Assembly: GCA_038232935.1 (NCBI GenBank)
Contig: JBBSMX010000012.1
Location: 1-53,757, forward strand
Direction: 5' to 3'
From: JBBSMX01 sp038232935
Lineage (GTDB): Bacteria > Bacteroidota > Rhodothermia > Rhodothermales > JANQRZ01
Length of the DNA: 53,757 nucleotides
The notes beneath the pieces are model-generated. The model was given only the letters and a program-made list of their open reading frames with translations, had not been told where the DNA came from and ran no database searches. Shown piece by piece: positions 1 through 9,241 of the stretch (the first letter of the stretch is position 1; each line of letters starts with the position of its first letter). Both the position numbers and the translations under genes were made by a program.

Positions 1-627
1 CTGGAGCTTGGTGCGGCCGCGGTTGATCCGGCTCTTCACCGTCCCCATCGGGAGCCCCGTGATCTCGGCGATCTCCTCGTAGGCCAGGTTCTGCACGTCG
101 CGCAGCACCACGACCTCGCGGAACTCCTCCGGGATCTGCTTCAGCGCGTCCTGGATGTGGCGGTCCTGGATCGTGCTCTCGGTGTGTTTGTCGGGCGAGA
201 ACTGTTCGTCCGGGATCTCCACCTCGTACTCCTCATCGTCGCGGTTGACGCTCTGGAGCGAGTAGAGGCGACGGCGCTTCCGCTTGCGGTACTCGGAGCG
301 GGCGAGGTTGCCGGCAATCGTGTAGAGCCACGTCGAGTACTTGGCGATGCGGCGATAGGAGTGGCGGTTGCGGTAGACGCGGAGGAACGTCTCCTGCAGG
401 AGGTCCTCACACTCCTTCATATCGCCGAGGAAACGGTAGATGTAGTTCGTCAGCGGATCTTTGTAGCGGCTGACGAGGATATCGAATGCCTCGACGGTGC
501 CGGCCTGAAACTGCGCCATCAAGTCCTCGTCACTCATCTGCAGGAGTGTGTCGAAGTGCTTGCTCTGCGGCTTGATGCTTAGCTCGTTCCGGTTTACGAC
601 CTTGCGGGTTTTCAGCGTGCTCGCCAT
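1..627 (-). CDS. ECF-type RNA polymerase sigma factor, 3' end outside window
   Basis: A reading frame opens at ATG 627 and stays open for 209 codons to the window edge, so the C-terminus is missing. Sigma region 2 is recognisable around residues 30-100 (YKDPLTNYIYRFLGD, then KYSTWLYTIAGNLARSEYRK). Region 4 lies near the cut end (PEEFREVVVLRDVQNLAYEEIAEITG split over two motifs, then MGTVKSRINRGR), which is the usual helix-turn-helix that contacts the -35 element. An acidic linker (DDEEYEVEIPDEQ) separates the two regions. The family is RpoE-like group 4 sigma factors that redirect RNA polymerase to stress or envelope regulons. No anti-sigma factor can be seen because the downstream side is cut. 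Confidence 0.93.
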   Translation of the reverse strand, partial: MASTLKTRKVVNRNELSIKPQSKHFDTLLQMSDEDLMAQFQAGTVEAFDILVSRYKDPLTNYIYRFLGDMKECEDLLQETFLRVYRNRHSYRRIAKYSTWLYTIAGNLARSEYRKRKRRRLYSLQSVNRDDEEYEVEIPDEQFSPDKHTESTIQDRHIQDALKQIPEEFREVVVLRDVQNLAYEEIAEITGLPMGTVKSRINRGRTKLQ

Positions 628-721
628 AGTAGGGTCTCAGGTGTCAGGCTGCCGATGCGGGGGGAGGGCAGAGTGGGTAGGCCGCACGCCGGCAGACAGG
701 ATGTCAGGGGAACGCGATAGG

Positions 722-1771
722 TCAAGGATCGTGCCTTGCGGATGCTCCAGAAGCCGGTCCGAAAACCCGCCCGAGGGCGAGGAGGAGGACGAGACGCTCG
801 TCGCGCTCTGCTCCCCCTTTCAACTCGTAATCAGCAGCGAGGAGCGCTTCGAAGGCGCGCCGCACCGTGGCCGGGCCGAGGTGGCGGAGCGCGAACTGGT
901 ACTCCTTGAGAAAGTACGGCGGGACGCCAATATGGCGCGCGAGTTCGTTCGGCGAAACGTTACGCGACAGGGAGGTGGACAGCTTGCGGAGCTTGAGAAA
1001 ATAACGCGATAGCATGGTCACGACCATCAGCGCCTCGCCACGCCGGCTCGATGCCTGTTGCAGCAGGCGCTCAACGATCGCCGTCGCCCGCACGCGGTCG
1101 CCCTCGCCCACAGCTTTTTGCAGTTCGAACACGTTGAACTCACGGAGATGACCACCGGCTGTCAAAACGTCTTCCTCCGTGACATTCGTACGCCCGCCGA
1201 TGTAAGCGACCAGCTTATCGAGCTCGACCGCCGCCGTACGGAGGTCCGTCCCTACTTCCTGCGCCAGCATCTGTGCGGCCCCAGGCTCCATCTTCACCCC
1301 CAGCGTCCGGGCTCGGCTGTCGATCCACCCCGGCATCTGCCGGTCGTAGAGCGGCTTGAACTCGACGGCGACGGCGTGCTCGCGGAGCGCGCGGTACGGG
1401 TGGGCCGAGAGGTTGGGCTTGCCGGTGCAGAGCAGGAGTACGACGGCCGTCGGGTTCGGCCGCTCGGCGTACTCTTTAAAGGCGCGGTTCTCCGCCAGCT
1501 TCTCGAACGAGCGAACGACGACGACGCGGCGCTCGGCCATCACAGGGTAGCCCATGCAGGCGGCCAGCACCTGCCGCGCGTCGGCATCGGGGCCGTGGAA
1601 GAGGTCGAGGTTGAAGTCACGCTCACCGGGCCGCAGCGCGTGCTCGATGAGGAGCGCCTGCAGCTCGTCCATGAGAAACCCCTCGTCGCCGTAGAAGAAG
1701 TACAGCGGCTTGACATTCCCGTGCCGGAAGGCGACGGTGAGATCATCGAAGGAAGGGGCTTTGGCAGCCAT
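722..1771 (-). CDS. holA: DNA polymerase III subunit delta
   Basis: The 349-residue product matches the length and layout of HolA, the clamp-loader subunit that opens the beta sliding clamp. The N-terminal KPLYFFYGDEGFLMDELQ segment is the family hallmark at the start of the degenerate AAA+ fold, followed by the RRVVVVRSFEKL strand and the helical lid and collar with TDLRTAAVELDKLVAYIGG around residue 180. The C-terminal third (SRRGEALMVVTMLSRYFLKL) is the collar region. The gene lies 94 bp upstream of the ECF sigma gene in the direction of transcription and is probably not strictly coupled to it. Confidence 0.95.
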   Translation of the reverse strand: MAAKAPSFDDLTVAFRHGNVKPLYFFYGDEGFLMDELQALLIEHALRPGERDFNLDLFHGPDADARQVLAACMGYPVMAERRVVVVRSFEKLAENRAFKEYAERPNPTAVVLLLCTGKPNLSAHPYRALREHAVAVEFKPLYDRQMPGWIDSRARTLGVKMEPGAAQMLAQEVGTDLRTAAVELDKLVAYIGGRTNVTEEDVLTAGGHLREFNVFELQKAVGEGDRVRATAIVERLLQQASSRRGEALMVVTMLSRYFLKLRKLSTSLSRNVSPNELARHIGVPPYFLKEYQFALRHLGPATVRRAFEALLAADYELKGGAERDERLVLLLALGRVFGPASGASARHDP

Positions 1772-2078
1772 CGAGCAGTGGGTGGTGGGGAGCGGAAACG
1801 GCGAGGTGCCCGCAGGGAAGCTAGCGACGGGCTATGCCAACCTCGGGTCACGTGCCTTCTGCTCGCTTCATCTCTCGTAACGAGACGGGTTCCCCATGTC
1901 GGAGTTACACCGATCCGCTTCGAGTTCTTCAGAATCGAAGCTACCCCCGACAGGAATACGCAAGACTAGTGGACACTCACCGTTTATGCATGGTGCGATC
2001 CCCGATGGCCTCCGCTGATTGGGGAGGTTGGGCCTCGGGAAGGGTCTCAGAGCGAGCGGCTCACCCCCTCCCTCCCGT
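1772..2078. other. Intergenic stretch, no gene recognised
   Basis: About 307 bp lie between the 3' end of the DinB-like gene and the start of holA. I see no convincing coding region, RNA gene or repeat. The stretch near 1895-1935 contains short complementary arms (cttcga and tcgaag) that are too short to call a terminator. It presumably holds the holA promoter, which I could not place. Confidence 0.4.
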
Positions 2079-2591
2079 TCATTTCGGCAGGTCCACCGTG
2101 CGCTCAGTGATATGGCTCTCATGCATCCGGTATGCGAGCCGCCGCAGTTCGGCCGCGTCGCGGTGGACGATGGCGAGGGCGAAGCCGACCACGTCGCGGC
2201 GTTCGCCGTCGGGGAAGGTGGCGGTGCGGGACCAGTCAGCAGGCGGGATGTGCTCGAAGGCGTCGAGCAGCGTCGCGCGCGCCGCGCGCACGTCGGCGAG
2301 GGCAGCCTCCAGCTCCTCGCGCTCGGTGCCATCCGGGTCGGGCGCAGCCTCAAACGCCGGAGCCTCTTCGGCCACCATCCGGTGCAGCCGGTCGAGGTAA
2401 ACCTCGCGGTCGAGCGCAGCGAGGTGGGCGAGCGTCGCCAGCACGGACCGCTCGCCGGGTAGGCTCGCCATCAGCACGTCGGCAGGCAGGCGGGCGAGGA
2501 GGGGTTCCAGCGCCTCCGCTTCGACGATGAGGTAGCGGAGCTGCTCGAGGAGCGCGTCGCGTCGCCCGGCGTCCGGGGTTCCGGCACTCAC
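2079..2591 (-). CDS. DinB/YfiT-like four-helix protein
   Basis: The 170-residue protein has the features of the DinB/YfiT fold: a first helix (LLEQLRYLIVEAEALEPLLARL), a central histidine in SVLATLAHLAALDREVYLDRL, and a C-terminal histidine-containing helix (VVGFALAIVHRDAAELRRL). In this fold three histidines typically hold a divalent metal, and some members act as thiol-dependent S-transferases. The substrate cannot be told from sequence. The start is GTG at 2591, which overlaps the nuoI stop codon (GTGA), so translation is probably coupled to nuoI. Confidence 0.75.
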   Translation of the reverse strand: MSAGTPDAGRRDALLEQLRYLIVEAEALEPLLARLPADVLMASLPGERSVLATLAHLAALDREVYLDRLHRMVAEEAPAFEAAPDPDGTEREELEAALADVRAARATLLDAFEHIPPADWSRTATFPDGERRDVVGFALAIVHRDAAELRRLAYRMHESHITERTVDLPK

Positions 2592-3235
2592 GCGGCAGGC
2601 TCCTCCGCGGGGTCCATCTCCTGCGCTTCGATCGCCGCCTCGGCTACGGCGAAGTCGAGCCGGTTGCGGACGGTGTGGATGTTGTTTTCGTGCTTGAAGT
2701 CCCAGTGCTGCCCGAACTGCGGGTTCTTCTGCCGTTGCAGGTACGCGAGCCGGTCCGTCAGAAACTCCTTCGGGACGAGCAGGCGCTGGAGCCCGAAGAC
2801 GGCCTCGTCACGGTGCTGGAACGTGAGGTCGTACTCCTTCGACATGATGATGGCCTCTTCCGGGCAGACCTCCTCGCAGTAGCCGCAGTAGATGCAGCGG
2901 AGCATGTTGATTTCGAACCACTCGGGCTCGCGCTCCTTCACGTCGTCGAAGACCTCGTGGGACTGCATCGAGATCGCAATCGGCGGGCAGACGCGGGCGC
3001 ACAGCCCGCACGAGACGCAGCGCGGACGGCCCCCCTCCTCGACGAGCACGGGGCGGCCTCGGTAGGAGTCCGGCGGGTACCACTGCTCCTCGGGATACTC
3101 GAATGTGTAGCGCGGCGCGCTCATCTTCGAGAACGAGTAGGCCAATCCTTTGAAAATCTCCGGGAGGAACAGCTTCTCCCAGAAATTCAGTTTGCGCTCG
3201 TTCGGCGTTGCGTTGTTGACGGGGGTGCCGGCCAT
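2588..3235 (-). CDS. nuoI: NADH-quinone oxidoreductase subunit I
   Basis: The product is an 8Fe-8S ferredoxin-type subunit of respiratory complex I that relays electrons along the peripheral arm to quinone. Two canonical 4Fe-4S motifs are visible: Cys73/76/79 with Cys83 (CVSCGLCARVCPP) and Cys114/117/120 with Cys124 (CIYCGYCEEVCPEEA). The N-terminal segment LPEIFKGLAYSFSKM is the usual membrane-proximal helix. I chose ATG 3235 (MAGTPVNN); the open frame extends 22 codons further upstream but those residues do not look like the family. No other nuo gene is nearby, so complex I genes are dispersed in this genome. Confidence 0.93.
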   Translation of the reverse strand: MAGTPVNNATPNERKLNFWEKLFLPEIFKGLAYSFSKMSAPRYTFEYPEEQWYPPDSYRGRPVLVEEGGRPRCVSCGLCARVCPPIAISMQSHEVFDDVKEREPEWFEINMLRCIYCGYCEEVCPEEAIIMSKEYDLTFQHRDEAVFGLQRLLVPKEFLTDRLAYLQRQKNPQFGQHWDFKHENNIHTVRNRLDFAVAEAAIEAQEMDPAEEPAA

Positions 3236-3390
3236 CGGGGATGCGGGTGAGGAGACGGGGTGCGTGCCGGAAGATACGGCGGCGCGAGCGTGGAGGTCCA
3301 ACGCGCGCTGGGTTCAGCGGATTCTGAGAAACGGCGAATCGCGTGGTCCCCTTTCTGTCTGCGGTCACGGAGCGCGAGCGAGGCACGGAG

Positions 3391-4763
3391 TCAGCGCACG
3401 ATGACGACGAGCGGAGCCAGCAGCGCGGCGACCGTCGGCTCGACGGCCCCGCCGACGACGATCCGCCGTGCAAGAGCGAGCGTCGCCGCCTCGCCGTGGC
3501 GGGGGTCCGTGTTCGGAATCCTGTCGGCGATGCGGAGCCCGTGGGCACCGAAGAAGTCGTCGTCGCCGACGCAGGCGGGGTAGGGCGGGAAGTCGTCGTC
3601 TTCGTAGTAGCTCCCGACGGCAGGAATGAAGCCTTCGGCGGTGATGGCGTGGAACGTGACGAGCGTGCCCTGCGGTCCCGCCACCGCCTGCCACGTCGGC
3701 GCCTCGTCCCGCAGCACGTCCGGCTCGCCATCGACGGAAACTCCGTAGGAGTGGTTCGCGTCGGTGTACGTCATCCCGCGCGCGGCATCGCTGAGATCGA
3801 GATAGCTCATCACGCCGGGGACGGGGTGGACGCGGAGCGCCGACCGCGTCTCGATAAGACGGTCGTAGAACAGCCACGTCTGCTGCACGAGCGGCCCGCT
3901 ATTGAACCCGACCACGCCCCGGATCGCCCGCACCGGTTGACGACGAACGCGCCCTCGCTGAGCGAGCCGGTGTACGGCGTCCGCCAGCAGATCCCCGGCC
4001 CGAACCCGATCATGTCTACGTCGAGCAGGTCCGGCCCGCCCGCCACAGCCAGCTCATCGAGGAGCCAGCGGTCGGCGAAGTGGGCACGGTAGGTCGGCGT
4101 CGTGACGCGCGAGTCCTCGGGGTTCGAGCCGACGCGGTCGCCGGAGGCGAACCCGTAGGGGAAGCCGAGGATCGGCGGCATCCGCCCGCCGTGGTCATAG
4201 GTCTCGAAGTAGGGGCCGCGTGCGAGCGCGAGGTCGTAGGCGACATAGCTCGTATCCCCGCCGCCCGATGCGTCGGTCCGGCGATAGAGGTAGGCGGTGC
4301 GCGTCGCGCCGTCCGTCTCGACCTCTACCACGGTCCGGCTCGCCGGGTCTACGCCGACCGGGGTGGCCTCGGTCTCTCTGCCGAAGTCACGGAGCATGAA
4401 GGCGAGCTCGTCGAGCGGATCGAGCGTCGGATCGGGGTCGGCCCCGACGTGGGTGTTCGGATCGGCATAGCCAACTTCGACGACCTGGCCTCGCAGATCG
4501 CGGCACCACGCGCGGCGCGGACAGTCGCGGGGTTCGAAGGCGGGCGCGTAGGCGCTCGCGAGGTCGTAGACGAACCGCTCGTCCACCTGCACCGGGATCG
4601 GCACGAGCGATCCGTCGCGCAGGGCGAACGCGGCGACCTCGTCCGGCACGGCTCCGAGCAGGCGCGGCGTCTGCTCACCGACGAGCACGACCGGCCGGAA
4701 GTCCGGCTGCGCCTGCGCCGCCGCCGTCAGCAGCACAGCGAGGCCGAGCACGCGCGCCGTCAT
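3391..4763 (-). pseudogene. Secreted protein of unknown function, split by a single-base frameshift
   Basis: Two overlapping frames together spell one protein of about 457 residues. The first begins at ATG 4763 with a Sec signal peptide (MTARVLGLAVLLTAAAQA) and reads well until about 3936 (EGAFVVNR). The second continues from about 3934 with VRAIRGVVGFNSGPLV to the stop at 3391. Adding one G in the run read as cggtgcgg on the coding strand restores one frame, so this is a one-base deletion or a sequencing error. I do not recognise a family. The start overlaps the der stop (ATGA at 4760-4763), which suggests co-translation with der. Confidence 0.7.
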
Positions 4764-6061
4764 TTTTGCTTGAACGAGAGGGTCAGCGGGACGCCCTCGA
4801 ACCCGAACGCGTCGCGGATCTGATTCTCCAGATACCGCCGGTACGGCTCTTTGACGCCGCTCGGGTGGTTGCAGTAGAACGCGATCACCGGCGGCTCGAC
4901 CCGGACCTGCGTGGCGTACTTGATCCGAATCTGGTTCCCGCCCACCGCCGGCGGGTGGTGCGCCGAGAGCGCCTTCTGCACGACCTCGTTGAGCTTGCTC
5001 GTCGGGATCTGCTTCCCCCGTCCGGCGGCGACCTCCAGCGCCTTCTCCAGCACACGCTGAATCCGCTGCCCGGTGAGCGCGGAGATGAACAGGACGGGGA
5101 CGTAGCTGAGTGTGCCGAGCTTCTCGTGGATGGCCCGCTCGACGTCACGCGCCGTGTTGGTCTCCTTCTCGGCGAGGTCCCACTTGTTGACGGCGATGAC
5201 GAGCCCCTTCTTCATCTCCTCGGCCTGCCGGATGATGCGGGCGTCCTGCATCTCCAGCCCGAGCGTCGCGTCGAGCAGCACGACGGCCACGTCGCAGGTC
5301 TGGATGGCCCGCTCGGTGCGGAGCGTGGAGTAGAACTCGACGTTCTCCTGCACCTTCGACTTCTTGCGGAGGCCGGCGGTGTCCACGAGCACGACCGGCT
5401 GTCCGTCGACCTGCACGAACACGTCCACCGAGTCCCGCGTCGTCCCGCTGATCTCGGTGACGATGGACCGCTCTTCGCCGAGGAGCGCGTTCGTCAGCGA
5501 CGACTTGCCGACGTTCGGCCGGCCGATGAAGGCGATGCGCGGCGCGTCGAGCTCCTCTTCGTCCGACTCCTCCGGGAAGGCGTCCACGAGCGCGTCGAGG
5601 AAGTCGCCCGTGCCGCTGCCGTTGACGGAGCTGACGGGGTAGACCTCGCCGAGGCCGAGGCTGTAAAACTCCGCCGCCCCGAGCCGCCGCGTCGCGCTGT
5701 CGGCTTTGTTGGCGACGACGAACACGGGCTTCTCCGTCCGCCGTAGGACCGTCGCCATCTCCGCGTCGAGGTCCGTGATCCCCGTCGTCACGTCGCCGAC
5801 GAAGACGATGGCGTCGGCCTCGTCGATCGCGATGCGGACCTGCTCGCGGATGGCGGCCTCGAAGCGGTCGGCGGAGCGGGGGACGAAGCCGCCGGTGTCC
5901 ACCACGTCGAACGTCCGGCCGTTCCACTCGGCATCGCCGTAGATGCGGTCGCGGGTCACGCCGGGCTCGTCGTGGACGATGGCCTGCCGCTGCTCGGTGA
6001 GCCGGTTGAACAGTGTGCTCTTTCCGACGTTCGGTCGGCCGACGATGGCGACGAGGGGCAT
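4760..6061 (-). CDS. der: Ribosome-assembly GTPase Der (EngA)
   Basis: The 433-residue product has the tandem GTPase arrangement unique to Der. The first G domain has VGRPNVGKSTLFNRL near residue 7 and a DTGGF G3 motif; the second has IGRPNVGKSSLTNALL near residue 177 with DTAGL and NKWDLAEK. A C-terminal KH-like domain follows (IRIKYATQVRVEPPVIAFYCN). The protein is needed for 50S subunit maturation. I place the start at ATG 6061 because the G1 motif follows within ten residues; the upstream open frame is not Der-like. Confidence 0.96.
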   Translation of the reverse strand: MPLVAIVGRPNVGKSTLFNRLTEQRQAIVHDEPGVTRDRIYGDAEWNGRTFDVVDTGGFVPRSADRFEAAIREQVRIAIDEADAIVFVGDVTTGITDLDAEMATVLRRTEKPVFVVANKADSATRRLGAAEFYSLGLGEVYPVSSVNGSGTGDFLDALVDAFPEESDEEELDAPRIAFIGRPNVGKSSLTNALLGEERSIVTEISGTTRDSVDVFVQVDGQPVVLVDTAGLRKKSKVQENVEFYSTLRTERAIQTCDVAVVLLDATLGLEMQDARIIRQAEEMKKGLVIAVNKWDLAEKETNTARDVERAIHEKLGTLSYVPVLFISALTGQRIQRVLEKALEVAAGRGKQIPTSKLNEVVQKALSAHHPPAVGGNQIRIKYATQVRVEPPVIAFYCNHPSGVKEPYRRYLENQIRDAFGFEGVPLTLSFKQK

Positions 6062-6338
6062 AGGTGAAGGGTGAAGGATGAAGGGTAAAGGCTGTTGCCT
6101 CCGCCGACGTAGGGGCGAACGGCGTTCGCCCTGTGGCGTGCTCGCCCAGTTCGGGTATCGCACGGCGCTGAAACTACGCCGTTTCACGCGCTCCGCTGCG
6201 GCTTCGCCCATTCTGCATCGCGTGACGCTATGCGTGACGCTGTTACAGATTCGTAACCACCTGGCCCCTCCGAACCAGAAACCTGCGTTCTCCTCACCGG
6301 GTTTGCGCCGCACTATTTCCCAACAACCCCCGATCCTG

Positions 6339-7013
6339 ATGAATATCCGACTCGTAGCCCTCGGCATCGTCGCTGTGTTCGCCCTCGTCGCCGCCCAGTG
6401 CAACGACGCCCAGCCCACGACCGACGCGACGCAGACCCAACCGGTCAGCCTCGACACCGAGCCGACCGCCGCTGCCGACACGGCGATCTTCGCGGGCGGA
6501 TGTTTCTGGTGCATGGAGCCGCCCTATGAAAAGCTCGACGGCGTCTTCTCCGTCATCTCCGGCTTCGCCGGCGGCACCACGCCGAACCCGACGTACAGCG
6601 AAGTGTCAGCCGAGCGCACCGACTACGCCGAAGCCGTGCAGGTGATCTACGACCCCGAGCAGGTCAGCTTCGAGACCCTCGTCGAGGTGTTCTGGCACAA
6701 CATCGACCCGTTCGCGGTGGATCGCCAGTTCTGCGACCGGGGCGCGCAGTACCGCTCCGTCCTCTTCTATCGCAATGCCGAGCAGCAGGCCGTAGCCGAA
6801 CAGTCATTCAAGGCCGTCGACGCTCGCCTCGATGAGCAGATCGCGACGACGGTCGAGCCGAATCCGAATTTCTATCCGGCCGAGGACTACCACCAGGACT
6901 TCTACCGCACGAATCCGGACCGCTACTACTCGTACCGAAAAGGCTGTGGCCGTGATGCCCGCCTCGAAGCCCTCTGGGGCGACGCAGCCGGACACGCCGG
7001 CCCGCTCGGCTGA
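6339..7013 (+). CDS. msrA: Exported peptide-methionine (S)-S-oxide reductase
   Basis: The 224-residue protein begins with a hydrophobic export signal (MNIRLVALGIVAVFALVAA), then the MsrA domain with the catalytic motif GGCFWCMEPP around residue 54. The motifs YSEVSAERTDYAEAVQV, FWHNIDPFAVDRQFCDRG and YPAEDYHQDFY are typical of the family. It reduces the S epimer of methionine sulfoxide, here probably in the periplasm. It is followed 55 bp later by msrB, so the pair likely forms an export-targeted repair unit. The C-terminal Cys in RKGCGRD may act as a resolving cysteine. Confidence 0.95.
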   Translation: MNIRLVALGIVAVFALVAAQCNDAQPTTDATQTQPVSLDTEPTAAADTAIFAGGCFWCMEPPYEKLDGVFSVISGFAGGTTPNPTYSEVSAERTDYAEAVQVIYDPEQVSFETLVEVFWHNIDPFAVDRQFCDRGAQYRSVLFYRNAEQQAVAEQSFKAVDARLDEQIATTVEPNPNFYPAEDYHQDFYRTNPDRYYSYRKGCGRDARLEALWGDAAGHAGPLG

Positions 7014-7068
7014 CCCACGCTGTCCTCCTTCTGCACCCTATTCCCTATTCCATCCTCTGAGAATCGCT

Positions 7069-7614
7069 ATGAAATCGACGATCCCCCGCTCCTACCTCAT
7101 CGCCCTGCTGGCCGTGGCCTGCGTCGGCCTCCTCGCCCTCGCGTCCGTACGTGCGCCCGCCTCGGCGGTCGCCTCGGACGACACCACCGCCCTACAGGAC
7201 TCGCTCAAGGACCGGCTGACGACGATGCAGTACCGCGTGACGCAGGAAGACGGGACCGAACCGCCGTTCCGCAATGAGTACTGGGACAACCACGAGGCCG
7301 GGATCTACGTGGATGTCGTCTCCGGCGAGCCGCTCTTCAGCTCCCTCGACAAGTTCGAATCCGGCACGGGCTGGCCGAGCTTCACGCGCCCGCTCGAACC
7401 CGACAACGTCCACTGGTCGAAGGACAACTCCCTCGGGATGACCCGGGACGAGGTCCGCTCCATCCACGCCGACTCGCACCTCGGCCACGTGTTCGAAGAC
7501 GGCCCGGCACCGACGGGGCTCCGCTACTGCATCAACTCGGCCGCCCTCCGCTTCATCCCCGCCGACCAACTCGAAGCCGAGGGCTACGGCACATACGCCG
7601 CGCTGTTCGAGTAG
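7069..7614 (+). CDS. msrB: Exported peptide-methionine (R)-S-oxide reductase, zinc-free type
   Basis: The 181-residue protein has an N-terminal signal sequence (MKSTIPRSYLIALLAVAC) and then an MsrB domain. Family motifs present are LFSSLDKFESGTGWPSF, SHLGHVFEDGPAPTGLRYC and the catalytic Cys in RYCINSAALRF. The two CxxC zinc-binding pairs found in many MsrB proteins are replaced here (VDVVSGEPLF and SIHADSHLGHVF), so this is the zinc-free form. It reduces the R epimer and complements the upstream MsrA. Confidence 0.95.
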   Translation: MKSTIPRSYLIALLAVACVGLLALASVRAPASAVASDDTTALQDSLKDRLTTMQYRVTQEDGTEPPFRNEYWDNHEAGIYVDVVSGEPLFSSLDKFESGTGWPSFTRPLEPDNVHWSKDNSLGMTRDEVRSIHADSHLGHVFEDGPAPTGLRYCINSAALRFIPADQLEAEGYGTYAALFE

Positions 7615-7645
7615 CACGCGTAGGCATCCGAGTGGCCCGGCCCGG

Positions 7646-9082
7646 TCAGCCCGCGAACACGTCGCGTAGTGCTGACCGGGCCGCGTTGTACCCGCACATC
7701 CCGTGGACGCCCCCGCCCGGCGGCGTCGACGACGAACAGAGGTAGAGTCCCGGCACGCCGGTCCGGTACGGGTCCGGGCTGAGCACCGGCCGCGCGGCGA
7801 CCTGCCACAGATCCTGCGACCCGCCGAAGATGTCGCCCCCGACGAGGTTCGCGTCGTGCCGTTCGAGTGCGGCGGGCGGGAGCACGCTTCGGGCGATTAC
7901 ACGGTCGCGGAAACCGGGCGCGAACCGCTCGATCTGCGCCTCGATGGAGTCGGTCACATCGGCCGTCGAGCCGAGGGGGACGTGGCCGTACATCCACGCC
8001 GTGTGCTTCCCTTCGGGCGCGCGCGTCGCGTCGAACAGGCTCGGCTGGGCGAGGAGGACGTACGGGTTCTCGTCGATCCGCCCGTCGCTCGCCGCCCGCT
8101 CGCTCGCGGCGATCTCTTCGAGCGTTCCGCCAAGGTGGACGGTGGCAGCGCGCGCGCAGTCGGGGTTCGTCCACGGGATCGGCCCGTCGAGCGCGTAATC
8201 CAGCTTGAAGGCGGCGGGGCCGCGCCGGAAGCCTTCGAGCGCGCTCCGGTAGCGCTCGGGCAGCCGGTCGCCCGCGAGCGCGAGGAGCGTGGCCGGCGAC
8301 ACGTCCGCGAGGACGGCCCGCGCCGTTGGCAGCTCGTCCAGCCGCTCGACCCGCTCCCCCGTCACGACCTCGCCGCCGAGCGCCGCGAGGTGCGCCACGA
8401 GCGCGTCCGTGATCGCCTGCGCCCCGCCCCGCGGAATCGGCCAGCCGACGCGGTGCGCAAGTGCCCCCAGCACGAGCCCGAACGCCGACGATCCCGGCGC
8501 GGAGAACGGGAGCGCCGCGTGCGCTGCCGAGCCCGCCCACAGCGCCCGCGCGGGCTCGTCGCGGAAGAAGAGGTCCGCGAACGCCTGGATCGGCAACAAC
8601 GCCCGGAGCCCGAAGCTCGCCAGCGACGGAAGATGGCGCGGCACGTGGACGAGCGGGCGGAGGATTTCCTCGGCGAGCGCCGGCCACGCCTGCGCGAGCG
8701 GCTCGAACAGCCGGCGGTACGCCGCGCCGTCGCGCCCGAGACCGGCCGCCGTCTCGGCGACAGAGCGGTGGAGCAGCACGGCACGCCCCCCGTCGAGCGG
8801 GTGCGCGAGCGGCGCGCCCGGGTGGACCCACCGGAGCCCGTAACGCTCCAGCGGCAGCCGCCGAAAGAACGGCGACCCCACGCCAAGCGGGAAGACCGCC
8901 GCGCCGAAGTCGTGAATGAAGCCTGGCTCCGTCAGCGCGAGCGACCGGACGCCGCCCCCCGCCGTCTCGTTCGCTTCGAGCACGACAACGCGCTTGCCGG
9001 CCTCTGCGAGCGTGATCGCCGCCGCCAGCCCGTTCGGCCCAGCCCCAACAACGACGGCATCATACGAGGAAGTGGCGGGCAT
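7646..9082 (-). CDS. FAD-dependent oxidoreductase of the phytoene desaturase/PYROXD2 type
   Basis: The 478-residue protein opens with a dinucleotide-binding Rossmann motif (DAVVVGAGPNGLAAAITLAEAG at residues 8-29, then VVVLEANETAGGG). The C-terminal part has GLYLCSSSTPPGGGVHGMCG, the second FAD contact of the carotenoid-desaturase superfamily. Such enzymes desaturate, isomerise or oxidise hydrophobic polyenes; the exact substrate is unknown, and no crt genes neighbour it. It is convergent with msrB, with only 31 bp between their stop codons. Confidence 0.85.
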   Translation of the reverse strand: MPATSSYDAVVVGAGPNGLAAAITLAEAGKRVVVLEANETAGGGVRSLALTEPGFIHDFGAAVFPLGVGSPFFRRLPLERYGLRWVHPGAPLAHPLDGGRAVLLHRSVAETAAGLGRDGAAYRRLFEPLAQAWPALAEEILRPLVHVPRHLPSLASFGLRALLPIQAFADLFFRDEPARALWAGSAAHAALPFSAPGSSAFGLVLGALAHRVGWPIPRGGAQAITDALVAHLAALGGEVVTGERVERLDELPTARAVLADVSPATLLALAGDRLPERYRSALEGFRRGPAAFKLDYALDGPIPWTNPDCARAATVHLGGTLEEIAASERAASDGRIDENPYVLLAQPSLFDATRAPEGKHTAWMYGHVPLGSTADVTDSIEAQIERFAPGFRDRVIARSVLPPAALERHDANLVGGDIFGGSQDLWQVAARPVLSPDPYRTGVPGLYLCSSSTPPGGGVHGMCGYNAARSALRDVFAG

Positions 9083-9241
9083 GACGCATCGGAAGCTGTG
9101 AGAGAGAGGGCGCGGCGGCGTTGTTTACCAACGACACGTCTACTCGATCCGAACACCTTTTGTTGAGTTACGCCTCGCGCACAAGATCTGCCGATAGGCA
9201 TTCGCCGGAGCACCCCTCCGGGCCTCACCCCCCGTGGGCAA

